This document shows, piece after piece, positions 24,015 to 34,132 of a stretch of 64,000 bases of DNA. Origin of the DNA: Gammaproteobacteria bacterium. Lineage in GTDB: Bacteria > Pseudomonadota > Gammaproteobacteria > Pseudomonadales > Halieaceae. Below the pieces are notes generated by a model, which was not told the DNA's origin, did no database searches, and saw only the letters and a list, made by a program, of their open reading frames with translations. The translations under genes and the position numbers were made by a program. The DNA lies in NCBI GenBank assembly GCA_009937065.1, contig JAACDF010000019.1, forward strand, positions 1-64,000. Reading direction: 5' to 3'. Each line of letters opens with the position of its first letter. The first letter of the stretch is position 1.

Positions 24015-24518
24015 TTAGGTCGATGACAACAGTAGGAGGAAATGGCCGCCAGCGACAGCCAGCACCCCCATCAATGCCGCAACCAGATCGTCGATCATCA
24101 CGCCCACCCCACCACCAACCATACGATCGATCCAACTGATGGGCCATGGCTTCAACACATCGAAGAACCGAAAGCTCAAAAAACTGAGTAGTAAAAGAAC
24201 AGAGTGATCTGTTGCGCCCAGAAACCACCAGTCAAGCATTAACGCACTGACACATACCCCAACCACCTCATCAATGACGATAATTTGCGCATCATGCTGA
24301 CCGGACACCCGCTCTAGGTGATTCGCCGACCAAAGCCCCAGAAAATAAAGCCCGATAACCATCAACGTCGCCGCCAAAATGTCCACCTGCAGGAGTGCAA
24401 ATGCGAGTGGTAACGCCGCCAGACTGCCGACTGTGCCAGGCGCCACCGGTGAAAAACCAATACCTAAAAACGTGGCTATCACCACATGCAATCGACTAGC
24501 TTCAGTGGAAATGGTCAT
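24015..24518 (-). CDS. pgpA: phosphatidylglycerophosphatase A
   Basis: 167 residues from MTISTEASRLHVVIATFLG. The track start 14 codons upstream lies deeper inside thiL; the ATG at 24518 has a GAGGGGG region upstream and fits the family. It contains GFSPVAPGTVGSLAALP and the VIDEVVG motif, with about four membrane helices. It dephosphorylates phosphatidylglycerol phosphate in the inner membrane. It overlaps the thiL 3' end by 17 nt, the common nusB-thiL-pgpA order. Confidence 0.95.
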   Translation of the reverse strand: MTISTEASRLHVVIATFLGIGFSPVAPGTVGSLAALPLAFALLQVDILAATLMVIGLYFLGLWSANHLERVSGQHDAQIIVIDEVVGVCVSALMLDWWFLGATDHSVLLLLSFLSFRFFDVLKPWPISWIDRMVGGGVGVMIDDLVAALMGVLAVAGGHFLLLLSST

Positions 24519-25425
24519 ACCCTTGCCCCCTCGACATAACGTCGCAATGAACGCCCTCACCCGCCTCTACTGTTCCTATGACCGTTAACTCATCGGGAAC
24601 ATCAGTTTCAGGTGGTAACGTAAAGAGTAGCTCATAGTCCTCACCCCCGTTGAGCGCAAACTCAAGCGCTTGCGCTTCACCCACAGCCGAAATCAACGCT
24701 GATGAGAGGGGAACAGCACCTGACTGAATACTAAAGCGGACGCCGCTGGCATGAGTCACATGCCCGGCGTCTTGGAGCAACCCGTCTGACAGATCAATGC
24801 AGCTCGTTGCAAGCTTTCGCATCCGACACCCCAAATCGACCCGGGCTGTAGGATGAGTAAAGCGAGAGACGAGGTACTCCTGGTCTTCGAAGTCGATCTC
24901 TAATCCGCGGTACTTGCCTTGCATGACGGCGAGACCAAACGCCGCATCGCCTAGGTAACCACTCACACAAACCCGATCACCAACCTGTGCCCCTGATCGC
25001 AGCAACTTCTGATTTCGAGGGCAGAACCCCATGACCGTCAGTGTCAACGATAAGGGGCCACGTGTGGTGTCCCCCCCTACAAGCGGCAAGCGGTATTCGT
25101 GGCAAGCGCGAGTGAGACCTTGAGACAGACCGTGCAGCCACAAATCATCCACCGAAGGAACGGTGAGTGCCAGTGTCATACCCAGCGGCTCGGCACCCAT
25201 TGCCGCAAGATCGCTGGCCGCTGATGCTACAGCTTTGTAGCCCAAGTCCTCGGGGAACAGATCATCGGTAAAATGGGTATCCAGAACCGAACTATCGGTA
25301 GAAACAATCAGTTCTGAGTTAGGAGGAACCGTTAGTGCTGCGCCATCATCTCCTACGGAAAGATCGACATACTCTCCCGAACCAAGCGAGGAAAAATAGC
25401 GAGTGATGACATCGAACTCACCCAC
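24502..25425 (-). CDS. thiL: thiamine-monophosphate kinase
   Basis: 307 residues of the PurM/ThiL family. Phosphorylates thiamine monophosphate to the active diphosphate, the cofactor of Dxs. It starts MGEFDVITRYFSSLG, with the ATP/Mg segment VGDDGAALTVPPNSELIVSTD, then the GGDTTRG and DLSDGLLQDA motifs. It lies 10 nt after nusB and overlaps pgpA. Confidence 0.96.
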   Translation of the reverse strand: MGEFDVITRYFSSLGSGEYVDLSVGDDGAALTVPPNSELIVSTDSSVLDTHFTDDLFPEDLGYKAVASAASDLAAMGAEPLGMTLALTVPSVDDLWLHGLSQGLTRACHEYRLPLVGGDTTRGPLSLTLTVMGFCPRNQKLLRSGAQVGDRVCVSGYLGDAAFGLAVMQGKYRGLEIDFEDQEYLVSRFTHPTARVDLGCRMRKLATSCIDLSDGLLQDAGHVTHASGVRFSIQSGAVPLSSALISAVGEAQALEFALNGGEDYELLFTLPPETDVPDELTVIGTVEAGEGVHCDVMSRGQGYDHFH

Positions 25426-25435
25426 AACAGCGGCT

Positions 25436-25879
25436 TTAGTGCTCTGCCAGTTCTTGCGCGCGGAGCTTCATTCCGACCTGATCCAGAACACCGTTAACGT
25501 ACCGGTATGAATCCGTCGCACCGAACTTCTTAGCCAGTGCAACCGTTTCATTCAACGTGACCTTTGCAGGCACATCGATGCGGTCTAACAACTCAAAGGT
25601 GCCGAGTCGAAGTAGATTGCGTTCGATACAGTCAAGCACATCGAGCTCACGATCAAGAAACGGAGAAAAGATGCCGTCAAGCTCGTCAGAGCGACGGGTA
25701 ATGCCGACCAACATTTCATTGAAGTATTCTGTATCGACGTTCGTGAAGTCATTGTCAGTGCGAAACTCCGCCTCAATCGATGAAGCCGTCGCCCCTGTCA
25801 TTGACCATTGATACAGTGCTTGAATACAAAAGTGGCGAGCTCGCCGACGTTGAGCGGCGAGCACATTGATAGAGGTCAT
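25436..25879 (-). CDS. nusB: transcription antitermination protein NusB
   Basis: 147 residues beginning [25 protein letters not shown], with the arginine-rich RNA-binding N-terminus typical of NusB. With S10 (NusE) it binds boxA RNA to allow rRNA antitermination. Its start overlaps the ribH stop by one base (TAATG), the classic ribH-nusB linkage. Confidence 0.97.
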   Translation of the reverse strand: MTSINVLAAQRRRARHFCIQALYQWSMTGATASSIEAEFRTDNDFTNVDTEYFNEMLVGITRRSDELDGIFSPFLDRELDVLDCIERNLLRLGTFELLDRIDVPAKVTLNETVALAKKFGATDSYRYVNGVLDQVGMKLRAQELAEH

Positions 25880-26361
25880 TAGTTTTTCAACGCACCCAAT
25901 AGGCTAACCATCTCAAGGGCACTCATCGCCGCTTCAGCGCCTTTGTTGCCCGCTTTCGTGCCAGAGCGCTCGATCGCCTGCTCTATCGAATCAACAGTCA
26001 AAACCCCAAACGCGATGGGAACACCCGAATCCAATGAGACCTGTGCAATACCTTTAGTGCACTCACCAGCGACATGCTCAAAATGGGGTGTGCCGCCACG
26101 GATGACTGCACCGAGGGCAATAATGGCGTCGCAATCTCCTCGCTTAGCTACAGCCTGACACACCATCGGGATTTCAAAGGCACCCGGTGCCCTGACAATA
26201 TGTAGGTGGTCATCGCTTACACCATGACGCTTGAGCGTATCGATCGCGCCCTCGAGTAGGTGCTCCACAACAAAACTGTTCCACCGGCCAACAACCAGCG
26301 TAAAACGTCCAGAAACCCCACTGAGCTGACCCTCAGTCGTCGCAATTGTATTTGACGCCAT
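25879..26361 (-). CDS. ribH: 6,7-dimethyl-8-ribityllumazine synthase
   Basis: 160 residues. Condenses 5-amino-6-ribitylaminouracil with dihydroxybutanone phosphate, the penultimate riboflavin step. Family segments [31 protein letters not shown] and [19 protein letters not shown] are present, including the active-site histidine. It lies 12 nt after the RibBA-like gene and is coupled to nusB. Confidence 0.97.
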   Translation of the reverse strand: MASNTIATTEGQLSGVSGRFTLVVGRWNSFVVEHLLEGAIDTLKRHGVSDDHLHIVRAPGAFEIPMVCQAVAKRGDCDAIIALGAVIRGGTPHFEHVAGECTKGIAQVSLDSGVPIAFGVLTVDSIEQAIERSGTKAGNKGAEAAMSALEMVSLLGALKN

Positions 26362-26373
26362 ATCTTTCTCTCC

Positions 26374-27507
26374 TCAATGCCCCGAGGCTATAGCCCCTGG
26401 CTCCACGAACTCAACGACTTCAAGTCCGAAGCCCTCGAGCGCATTGTACTTCACGGGTGCACCCATAAGTCGAATTTTACCGACACCTAAATCACGTAAA
26501 ATTTGCGCGCCCATACCCACCTGCGAGTAACCGACGCTGCGTTGCTGCGAATCATCCGGCAAATCAGCTCCCAGTACAGCGTCCACCTGAGCTAATAAAT
26601 CGGCATCTGTTTCTTCTTTGTTGATAACGACCACCACACCGATACCCTCAGCCGCAACATGACTAAGGCTGTCCTGAATTGACCAGGAGACTCGCTTCGC
26701 CGATGTCACTGACAAGAGATCACGCATCGATGCGACCGTGTGCACACGTACCAAAGTCGGTATGTCCACACTGATATCACCCATACTGAGCGCCATGTGA
26801 ACATGACCTTGAGTACTCTCTTGGTAGACCGACAACATAAAGTCACCGTACCGTGTCGTAATTGTTCCACTACGAATCAGATCTACCGTTCGATAATGAT
26901 TCAATCGGTAGTCAACAAGGTCTGTTACTCGCCCGACCGTTAGATCGTGTTTATCGGCAAAATCGACCAAAGCCGCTGCATCCGCGAGATCACCATCCGC
27001 ATCCAACACCTCGGCAAATACCGCGGCAGGCGTTAAACCTGCCAGGGTTGCCAAGTCAACACCCGCCTCTGCAGCCCCTGTTCTAATCAGAACGCCTCCT
27101 GACAAGGTGGCTACGGGGAAAATGTGGCCCGGCTGCACGAGATCCGAGGGCTTAGCATCGGCCGCTACTGCCACTTGAACGGTTCGCGCACGGTCTGCTG
27201 CCGAAATCCCGGTATCAATGCCAGTGCTCGCCTCAATCGAAAGTTTGACAGCCCCTGAGGTGGCTGGATCGACCATGGGCGGTAAATTAAGCTGCTCACA
27301 CCGCTCCTCGGTGAGCGCCAAACTGACCAACCCACGGGCCTGTCGGGCCATGAAGGTCACATGGCCGGCCTCACAGTATTCAGCTGCCATGGCAACCACA
27401 CCTGTTTGCTCGCCGTCACTCTGGTCAAGGACCAGCAAGACCATCTCACCGTGTCTGAATTCACTGATGAGTTGCTCTGCTGAAACGGGAGGTACTGAAT
27501 CAATCAC
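26374..27507 (-). CDS. RibBA-like protein with degenerate DHBP-synthase and GTP-cyclohydrolase II domains
   Basis: 377 residues in the operon position of ribBA. The N-terminal half aligns with 3,4-dihydroxy-2-butanone 4-phosphate synthase (GISAADRARTVQ, QPGHIFP, LATLAGLTPAAV). The acidic Mg/substrate loop, normally DDEDRENEGD, instead reads DQSDGEQTGV at 28-37, and the RxGHTEA motif reads RTGAAEA, losing its histidine. The C-terminal half looks like GTP cyclohydrolase II, but the three zinc cysteines and the RQEGR motif are absent. Proteins with only the second domain degraded are known (RibBX). Here catalysis by either domain looks doubtful, so a scaffold or regulatory role is possible. It overlaps ribE by 8 nt. 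Confidence 0.85.
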   Translation of the reverse strand: MIDSVPPVSAEQLISEFRHGEMVLLVLDQSDGEQTGVVAMAAEYCEAGHVTFMARQARGLVSLALTEERCEQLNLPPMVDPATSGAVKLSIEASTGIDTGISAADRARTVQVAVAADAKPSDLVQPGHIFPVATLSGGVLIRTGAAEAGVDLATLAGLTPAAVFAEVLDADGDLADAAALVDFADKHDLTVGRVTDLVDYRLNHYRTVDLIRSGTITTRYGDFMLSVYQESTQGHVHMALSMGDISVDIPTLVRVHTVASMRDLLSVTSAKRVSWSIQDSLSHVAAEGIGVVVVINKEETDADLLAQVDAVLGADLPDDSQQRSVGYSQVGMGAQILRDLGVGKIRLMGAPVKYNALEGFGLEVVEFVEPGAIASGH

Positions 27508-28156
27508 TGTGATACCCCGAATTCTTCAATGTTTCTAGCGTAATGCCCTCTGAGCTGGGAACAACGCCAGACTGAAGCAGACGCTCCAAATAGCGCGCGA
27601 TGATATCCACCTCGAGATTGACCTCGGTGCCCACAGCGTATTCGCTAAACACTGTTTCCTCCCAAGTCTGCGGAATGATATTGAGCTCAAAGCGTGCGCC
27701 CGATACGGCATTGACGGTAAGACTGGTCCCGTCGACACAAATACTGCCTTTGGGCGCGATGTAACGTGCAAGGTCTGCCGGCGCCTCAATCGATACGCGC
27801 CAAGATCGAGCATCGCGAGAGAGTGCAACCACAGTCCCGAGACCATCGACGTGACCACTAACTAAGTGGCCACCCAGTGCCGTGGTGGGCGTGAGCGATT
27901 TTTCAAGGTTAACTGGGCTGCCCATCGAAATTTGCTTGAGTGACGTCAGTGATAGCGTTTCAGTCGACACATCAGCCCAGTACCCATCCCCGGGCAGTTC
28001 AGTCACCGTGAGGCAGACGCCATTGGTTGCAATGCTATCGCCCAGCTGAACATCCGCCAGTGGTAACTTGCCGGTCTTAATCCTCAACTTTAGATCGCCG
28101 CCCGACTGCTCAAGAGCAGCCACTTCACCCACGGCTTGTATGATTCCGGTAAACAT
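27500..28156 (-). CDS. ribE: riboflavin synthase alpha subunit
   Basis: 218 residues beginning MFTGIIQAVGEV, with two tandem lumazine-binding barrels. The second repeats GHLVSGHVDGLG and the VDGTSLTVN segment. It dismutates two lumazine molecules to riboflavin (the gene is called ribC in E. coli). The start is preceded by AGGAAA. It sits between ribD (40 nt upstream) and the RibBA-like gene (8-nt overlap). Confidence 0.97.
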   Translation of the reverse strand: MFTGIIQAVGEVAALEQSGGDLKLRIKTGKLPLADVQLGDSIATNGVCLTVTELPGDGYWADVSTETLSLTSLKQISMGSPVNLEKSLTPTTALGGHLVSGHVDGLGTVVALSRDARSWRVSIEAPADLARYIAPKGSICVDGTSLTVNAVSGARFELNIIPQTWEETVFSEYAVGTEVNLEVDIIARYLERLLQSGVVPSSEGITLETLKNSGYHSD

Positions 28157-28196
28157 TTCTTTTCCTTAGGAAAGTGTTGTTCGCAAAGGACGCTCG

Positions 28197-29312
28197 TCAG
28201 TCCTCGACCACCTGGCGCATGATAATACGCAAATCATCTCCAATCAGGTCGTGAGCCATAATTGAATAACGATTTGCTTGTCCAAGTGAGTTAAATACGG
28301 CGCGGTTTGTCGGCCGGGCGTCAGCGCCCAAAACCATGGGCGCCATGTAAAGAAGCCATTGATCGATCAACTTCTCCTGCTCAAGTGAACCAACCAAGGT
28401 CGGTCCTGCCTCGACAAGAATCTCGTTAGCGCCCTGCTCTCCCAGCCACATGAGCACTTGCCTTAAGTCCAAACCGCTATGTCCCGTGGGTATCGCCACA
28501 TGACGTGTATCGGTTGGCATGGACGAATCCAGCGTTGCCCCCACCCTTGTAAACACGGTCGTAGGCGTACCTGCGGCCACCACGTTCGCTGATGCGGGGG
28601 TGCTGGCATGCGTATCAACCACCGCTCTCGGTGTAGGGCTCATCATAGCTCTCGCCCAATCATCTGAGTCCAAACGATTGTCACATGGCCTGAGGGTCAA
28701 TGAACAATCATCGGCTTTAACCGTGCCACTTCCGGTCAATATTACATCTGAGCAGGCCCGCCACGCCTGAACATCTGCTCGCGCCCGCTCGCCCGTAATC
28801 CACTGACTCTCTCCCGAAGCCATTGCAGTCCGTCCGTCAGCAGACATCGCCATTTTTACAGTGACACGCCCATAACCTCGCTTCAGGCGCAGAAAAAAAC
28901 CACCAAGATCCTCTACCGCCTCCGCTTCACAGACGCCAAGCGCAACATCGATGCCGGCCGAGCGGAGTTGATTGATGCCTTTCCCTGAGACACGTTCATC
29001 TGGATCAATGCAGGCAATCACAACCCGCGATATGCCGGCGTCAATAAGCGCTTGGGTACAAGGTGGCGTTCGCCCTGTGTGTGCACAGGGTTCGAGTGTT
29101 ACAAAAAGAGTACTGCCCGTCGCATCTGCAACTTGGGAAAGCGCATGAATCTCAGCGTGCGCCTGGCCTGTAGGATGCGTGAAGCCAGTTGCCAAAACGG
29201 CGTCATGTCTAACGATGACGCAGCCAACCGCAGGATTGGGAGACGACCACACACGGGCGCGTCGACCTGCCTCAATTGCGAGACGCATCCAATGCTCATC
29301 TGAGTAACTCAT
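28197..29312 (-). CDS. ribD: bifunctional riboflavin deaminase/reductase RibD
   Basis: 371 residues. The N-terminal zinc deaminase domain has HAEIHAL and PCAHTGRTPPC (about 52-84). The C-terminal reductase domain from about 150 includes VKMAMSADGRTAMASGESQWITG. It catalyses the second and third steps from the GTP-derived pyrimidine. It is placed 6 nt after nrdR, in the conserved nrdR-ribD-ribE order. Confidence 0.97.
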   Translation of the reverse strand: MSYSDEHWMRLAIEAGRRARVWSSPNPAVGCVIVRHDAVLATGFTHPTGQAHAEIHALSQVADATGSTLFVTLEPCAHTGRTPPCTQALIDAGISRVVIACIDPDERVSGKGINQLRSAGIDVALGVCEAEAVEDLGGFFLRLKRGYGRVTVKMAMSADGRTAMASGESQWITGERARADVQAWRACSDVILTGSGTVKADDCSLTLRPCDNRLDSDDWARAMMSPTPRAVVDTHASTPASANVVAAGTPTTVFTRVGATLDSSMPTDTRHVAIPTGHSGLDLRQVLMWLGEQGANEILVEAGPTLVGSLEQEKLIDQWLLYMAPMVLGADARPTNRAVFNSLGQANRYSIMAHDLIGDDLRIIMRQVVED

Positions 29313-29318
29313 GATTCT

Positions 29319-29780
29319 CTAAGTCTGTGGATCGGCTTCGAGTGATGCAATGGCATCTCGGAACTCCGAGAGGTCCTCAAAGCTTCGATAGACCGATGCA
29401 AACCGCACATAAGCCACTTGATCGAGCCGCTTGAGCGCTTCCATTACAAGCTCACCTAGGACACGTGAATCCAGCTCACGCTCACCGGTGGATCGCAATC
29501 GATTCTTGATTTGCACAAGCTCACTCTCTACAGATTCAACCGCGACTGGGCGCTTTTCCAAGGCGCGCTGCAAACCCGAGCGCAACTTGTCTTCATCAAA
29601 AGGCTCTCGACTACCGTCTTGCTTGATGACGCGGGGCATGACCAATTCCGCCGCTTCGTAGGTTGTAAAGCGCTCACGACAGCCGACACACTCTCGACGA
29701 CGACGCACCTGTCCCCCGTCGGCTACCAGGCGCGAATCGATGACTTTTGTGTCGTCAGCAGAGCAAAATGGACAGTGCAT
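29319..29780 (-). CDS. nrdR: transcriptional repressor NrdR
   Basis: 153 residues. The N-terminal zinc ribbon uses CPFC and CVGC at about 3-34, followed by an ATP-cone domain at 49-139. It represses ribonucleotide reductase genes when dATP is bound. No nrd genes are in the window. It follows glyA after 20 nt, as in many gammaproteobacteria. Confidence 0.98.
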   Translation of the reverse strand: MHCPFCSADDTKVIDSRLVADGGQVRRRRECVGCRERFTTYEAAELVMPRVIKQDGSREPFDEDKLRSGLQRALEKRPVAVESVESELVQIKNRLRSTGERELDSRVLGELVMEALKRLDQVAYVRFASVYRSFEDLSEFRDAIASLEADPQT

Positions 29781-29800
29781 AATGCGCTACTGTAACACGA

Positions 29801-31099
29801 TCAATCTGCGTAAACGGGGAACCGAGCGCACAGCGCTTTGACACTGTCACGGACTGCATCAATCACGGCTTCGGAATTATCCGACTCCAATCCCTGCAGC
29901 ACATCACAGATCCAGTTGGTTAACTGCCGTGTCTCCTCGTCAGCAAATCCACGAGTGGTAATGGCAGGCGTTCCCAGCCTTAAACCCGAAGTCACGAAAG
30001 GTGACCGAGGGTCATTTGGAACCGCATTTTTATTAACGGTAATGTAAGCACGACCCAATGCGGCATCGGCATCTTTTCCCGTGTACTCCTTGTCGCGAAG
30101 ATCAAGCAACATGAGATGGTTATCCGTACCACCTGACACCAAATTGAAGCCGCGCTCTATAAACGTCTCGGCCATTACTTTGGCGTTCTGCACAACCTGC
30201 TTTTGATAATCGATAAACGACGGATCCATTGCCTCTTTAAAGGCCACTGCTTTTGCTGCAATTGCATGCATCAGTGGTCCGCCCTGCGCACCCGGAAAAA
30301 TGGCGGAGTTCAATTTTTTGTGAAGCTCTTCGTTTTCACGGGCCAAAATGAGGCCCGACCGCGGACCGCGAAGTGTCTTGTGTGTTGTAGTGGTCACCAC
30401 GTCCGCATGCGGTATGGGGTTGGGGTAAACCCCAGCCGCCACTAAGCCAGCAACGTGAGCCATGTCGACCAACAAATAGGCGCCGACGGCATCAGCAATT
30501 TCGCGGAACTTACCCCAGTCCATAAGACGGCTATAAGCACTGAAACCACCAATAATGAGTTTTGGCTTGTGCTCGAGCGCAATCGCCATGAGCTCATCGT
30601 AATCGATTTCACCGGTCGCATTATTGATTCCGTATTGCACCGCGTTATAGATCTTTCCTGAGAAGTTAACACCTGCGCCGTGCGTCAGGTGTCCGCCGTC
30701 TGCAAGACTCATACCCATCACCGTATCGCCGGGCTGCAGTAGTGCATGGAACACCGCGATGTTTGCGCTGGAACCCGAGTGTGGCTGCACGTTCGCATAC
30801 GCCGCGCCAAATAACGCCTTTGCTCGCTCGATGGCCAGCACCTCAGCTCGGTCTACAAACTCACAACCACCGTAGTATCGTTTGCCGGGGTAGCCCTCCG
30901 CATACTTGTTGGTTAGCACACTGCCCTGAGCCTCGAGCACGCGTGGACTGGCATAGTTCTCAGACGCGATGAGCTCAATATGCTCTTCCTGGCGCTGCGT
31001 CTCCAAGCTCATTGCATCCCACAATTCATTATCGAATGACGCAATGGTCTGAGACGCTGTGTAGCCGTGCCCTGCCGGGCTCTTTGCTGCCTGATTCAT
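29801..31099 (-). CDS. glyA: serine hydroxymethyltransferase
   Basis: 432 residues from [17 protein letters not shown]. The ATG at 31099 has GGAG 9 nt upstream; the track start adds 14 residues without support. The PLP lysine motif [16 protein letters not shown] is intact, as are the tetrahydrofolate-binding segments. It interconverts serine and glycine and supplies one-carbon units. It is the first gene of the glyA-nrdR-rib-nusB-thiL-pgpA run. The 210-nt divergent region to ugd should hold both promoters; no glycine riboswitch was recognised there. Confidence 0.98.
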   Translation of the reverse strand: MNQAAKSPAGHGYTASQTIASFDNELWDAMSLETQRQEEHIELIASENYASPRVLEAQGSVLTNKYAEGYPGKRYYGGCEFVDRAEVLAIERAKALFGAAYANVQPHSGSSANIAVFHALLQPGDTVMGMSLADGGHLTHGAGVNFSGKIYNAVQYGINNATGEIDYDELMAIALEHKPKLIIGGFSAYSRLMDWGKFREIADAVGAYLLVDMAHVAGLVAAGVYPNPIPHADVVTTTTHKTLRGPRSGLILARENEELHKKLNSAIFPGAQGGPLMHAIAAKAVAFKEAMDPSFIDYQKQVVQNAKVMAETFIERGFNLVSGGTDNHLMLLDLRDKEYTGKDADAALGRAYITVNKNAVPNDPRSPFVTSGLRLGTPAITTRGFADEETRQLTNWICDVLQGLESDNSEAVIDAVRDSVKALCARFPVYAD

Positions 31100-31309
31100 G
31101 AAGAAGTTCTCCAACAAAGGAATGTTAGTGATACGGGTCAAACGGTGAAGCGGTGCATGATAGCGCAGCTGTCTTTCAGCTGCAGGGTAAACGCTACTAC
31201 TCTACGAATTTAATACGGGAAATGCTGCATTTTTCCCCTTTTGGACGCCTGTCATATTTCATTCACAAAACTGAAATATATTCGCGATTCATGTCACGGA
31301 GTAGTCAGC

Positions 31310-32650
31310 ATGCGAATCAGTATTTTCGGAAGCGGTTATGTCGGCTTGGTACAAGCCGCAGTATTTGCCGATGTGGGTCATCGCGTTATCTGTATGGATA
31401 TCGATGCGGAGCGCGTTGAGCGACTGATACGGGGAGAAGTACCCTTTTTTGAGCCCGGCCTCAGCGAGATGGTCATTCAGGGTGTTCAGGAAGGACTCTT
31501 AACCTTCACGAGCGATACCAAAACAGCCGTGCAAAGCAGCGATTTCCTATTCATTTGCGTGGGTACACCGTCAGGTGATGATGGCAGCGCCGATCTCCGA
31601 TATGTCATGAGCGTTGCGGACGGGATCGCCGAGCACATGAACGGGCGCAAGATCGTCGTGAACAAATCGACCGTGCCTGTGGGTACTGCCGATGCTGTTA
31701 CAACGCGAATCACCGAAGGCCTGGCGCAATACGATCACGACTACCCGTTCGAGGTCTGCTCCAACCCTGAGTTTCTGAAGGAAGGCTCTGCCGTCGCCGA
31801 TGCAAAACGCCCCGACCGCATTATTGTCGGTGCCAAATCAACCGACACCATCGAGGAGTTTCGTCGCATCTATGCGGCCTTCAACCGTAACCGCGACAAA
31901 TTGATGTTTATGGATCCGCGCAGTGCTGAGCTGACCAAGTACGCAGCCAATGCCATGCTGGCGACCAAGATCAGCTTCATCAACGAAGTGGCGAATATCG
32001 CCGAGACTGTCGGCGCCGACATTGAACTGGTGCGACAGGGCATTGGCTCAGATCCGCGCATTGGTTATCAGTTCATTTATCCTGGCGCTGGCTATGGTGG
32101 TTCGTGTTTTCCAAAAGACGTGCGCGCGCTGAAGCACCTGGCGCATGCCGAAGGCTGCCAAGCATCGATTCTCACCGCCGTTCATGACACCAACCAACGC
32201 CAAAAGAACAAGTTGGCCGAGCGTGTCATGGCACGTCTTGGTGCCAATCTCACGGGAAAGACAATCGCCGTCTGGGGATTGGCGTTCAAACCCAATACTG
32301 ATGATATGCGCGAAGCGCCCAGCCGCTTTTTACTTGAGAATATCTGGTCTTGCGGTGGTAAGGTGCGCGCGTTTGACCCCGAGGCCATGGAGGTCTGCAA
32401 AGGCATTTATGGTGAAAGAGACGATATGACCTACGTCACCAGCAAGGATGAAGCGCTGGAGGGGGCTGACTGCCTCGTGGTCTGTACCGAATGGAAAACA
32501 TTTTGGTCGCCTGATTTTGAGGCGATAAAGACTGCACTCTCTGAGCCGATAATCGTTGACGGGCGTAATCTGTACGATCCACATTACCTCGCCAAGATTG
32601 GCATTGAATATTACGGCATAGGCCGGGGACTATCGGTAAAACAGCATTGA
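31310..32650 (+). CDS. ugd: UDP-glucose 6-dehydrogenase
   Basis: 446 residues starting MRISIFGSGYVGLVQAAVFA at the ATG 9 nt after GGAG; the 23-residue upstream extension in the track is rejected. The N-terminal Rossmann motif GSGYVGL and the catalytic cysteine in GGSCFPKDVRAL are present. It oxidises UDP-glucose to UDP-glucuronate for polysaccharide or LPS precursors. The stop overlaps the next gene by 4 nt, an unusual link between a sugar-nucleotide enzyme and the RimK pathway. Confidence 0.96.
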   Translation: MRISIFGSGYVGLVQAAVFADVGHRVICMDIDAERVERLIRGEVPFFEPGLSEMVIQGVQEGLLTFTSDTKTAVQSSDFLFICVGTPSGDDGSADLRYVMSVADGIAEHMNGRKIVVNKSTVPVGTADAVTTRITEGLAQYDHDYPFEVCSNPEFLKEGSAVADAKRPDRIIVGAKSTDTIEEFRRIYAAFNRNRDKLMFMDPRSAELTKYAANAMLATKISFINEVANIAETVGADIELVRQGIGSDPRIGYQFIYPGAGYGGSCFPKDVRALKHLAHAEGCQASILTAVHDTNQRQKNKLAERVMARLGANLTGKTIAVWGLAFKPNTDDMREAPSRFLLENIWSCGGKVRAFDPEAMEVCKGIYGERDDMTYVTSKDEALEGADCLVVCTEWKTFWSPDFEAIKTALSEPIIVDGRNLYDPHYLAKIGIEYYGIGRGLSVKQH

Positions 32651-33093
32651 ACAAACACACCTTAGGCTGGCGAGAATGGGTGGAATTACCCGAACTTGCT
32701 ATTGGTCCAATCAAAGCAAAAGTTGATACAGGCGCTCGAACAAGTGCATTGCACGCGGTTGATGTCGATGTATTCGATCGCGATGGCTCAATGTGGGTCG
32801 CGTTCGCCTTTGAATACGAAGACGGCTCCGTGGGCACTGTCAATGAGGCGCCCGTATTGGAGTTTCGAGCGGTAACGACTTCCGGGGGTCAAACCGAGTC
32901 CCGGCCCGTCATTCAAACCCCAGTGAAGCTCGGCGCCGTCTACAAGCTTGTTGAACTCACTCTGACGCAACGCGACAACATGGTGTATCGCATGTTGTTG
33001 GGCCGCACCACCTTATCCTCTGACTTTGTTGTCTCGCCCTCTGAAAGTTTCGTGCAGGGCGGCGATGACACACAACCTGGTAATCTTGAATGA
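32647..33093 (+). CDS. RimB-like retropepsin/zinc protease family protein
   Basis: 148 residues with a TTG start overlapping the ugd stop; no better in-frame start exists near the conserved N-terminus. The aspartic-protease-like motif [14 protein letters not shown] is at about 20-33 and the second conserved MLLGRTTL near 118. This matches the family called putative ATP-dependent zinc protease (PF05618), retropepsin-like in fold. In Pseudomonas, RimB of this family trims glutamates added to S6 by RimK. Its 4-nt overlap with rimK supports that role. Confidence 0.88.
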   Translation: MNKHTLGWREWVELPELAIGPIKAKVDTGARTSALHAVDVDVFDRDGSMWVAFAFEYEDGSVGTVNEAPVLEFRAVTTSGGQTESRPVIQTPVKLGAVYKLVELTLTQRDNMVYRMLLGRTTLSSDFVVSPSESFVQGGDDTQPGNLE

Positions 33094-33995
33094 AAATAGC
33101 GATTCTCTCGCGCAATCCCGATCTCTACAGCACTAGCCGACTGCGAGAGGAGGCTGAGAAAAAAGAGCACGAGTGCCGTGTGATCGATACGCTCAAGTGC
33201 TCTATCGACATTACCACGGCTAATCCCGCCATTTGGTACAAGGGCGAAAAACTCGATAGACAGGATGCAATCGTTCCGCGTATCGGTGCTTCGATTACCG
33301 ACTACGGCACCGCTGTCATTCGTCAATTTGAAATGATGGACACCTATTGCCTGGTCGGTTCGATTCCCCTGGGACGCTCGCGTTCAAAATTACGTGCCTT
33401 GCAGCTACTGGCGCGAAAAGGACTGGGCATGCCCGCAACCGGGTTTGCGCACGATGTCCACAACACACGTCAGCTGATTAAGTTGGTGGGAGGGGCTCCC
33501 GTTGTCGTCAAATTGCTCGAGGGCACTCAAGGCCGTGGGGTGGTTTTAGCCGAGACCGTGAAAGCCGCCGAATCCGTGATCGATGCATTTACCGAGTTAA
33601 AGGCGGACTTTCTGGTACAGGAGTTCATTAAGGAAGCTGGGGGTAGCGATCTTCGCTGCTTTGTCATCGGCAAGCGCGTCGTCGCGGCGATGGAGCGAAC
33701 CTCTCTGCCCGGCGAATTTAGATCCAATCTTCACCGAGGTGGCAGTGCGCAACTTACCAAGCTCACGCCCACTGAGCGCCGGACCGCTGTAAAAGCCGCA
33801 CAGACTATGGGTCTTGAGGTCGCTGGCGTGGACTTGATTCGATCAAGTCGTGGCCCACTGGTGCTGGAGGTAAACTCATCGCCAGGCTTAAGCGGCATCG
33901 AAGAGGCGACAGGCGTTAACGTCGCTAGAAAGATCATCAGCTACATCGAGGAAAACGTCGGCTCAGCCAAGTCGCGTCGCAAAGATAAAGGCTAA
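33090..33995 (+). CDS. rimK: ribosomal protein S6--L-glutamate ligase
   Basis: 301 residues of the ATP-grasp superfamily starting [18 protein letters not shown]. The conserved [13 protein letters not shown] and [19 protein letters not shown], and the Mg site [13 protein letters not shown] near the end, are present. It adds glutamates to the C-terminus of S6, whose gene rpsF is about 9.7 kb downstream. It overlaps the RimB-like gene by ATGA. Confidence 0.95.
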   Translation: MKIAILSRNPDLYSTSRLREEAEKKEHECRVIDTLKCSIDITTANPAIWYKGEKLDRQDAIVPRIGASITDYGTAVIRQFEMMDTYCLVGSIPLGRSRSKLRALQLLARKGLGMPATGFAHDVHNTRQLIKLVGGAPVVVKLLEGTQGRGVVLAETVKAAESVIDAFTELKADFLVQEFIKEAGGSDLRCFVIGKRVVAAMERTSLPGEFRSNLHRGGSAQLTKLTPTERRTAVKAAQTMGLEVAGVDLIRSSRGPLVLEVNSSPGLSGIEEATGVNVARKIISYIEENVGSAKSRRKDKG

Positions 33996-34132
33996 GGCTA
34001 CTGCATTGGTTTGTGGTCACATGGCTGGGCTTCACTGGACATGCCTCCCCTGGGTCAACCTGGAATTCGTATGCCAACTAACCTCGAACTTGAAATAACT
34101 CGGACTTCAAATAGCTGATGAGTCGGATAGAA

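Noticed and set aside
28157-29318. FMN riboswitch for the riboflavin genes
   Set aside because: Spacers in the rib run are 6-40 nt, too short for an RFN element, and none is seen before glyA.
31100-31309. Glycine riboswitch upstream of glyA
   Set aside because: The 210-nt divergent region lacks the conserved tandem-aptamer core; only an imperfect GGGAAATGC/GCATTTTTCCC pairing is seen.
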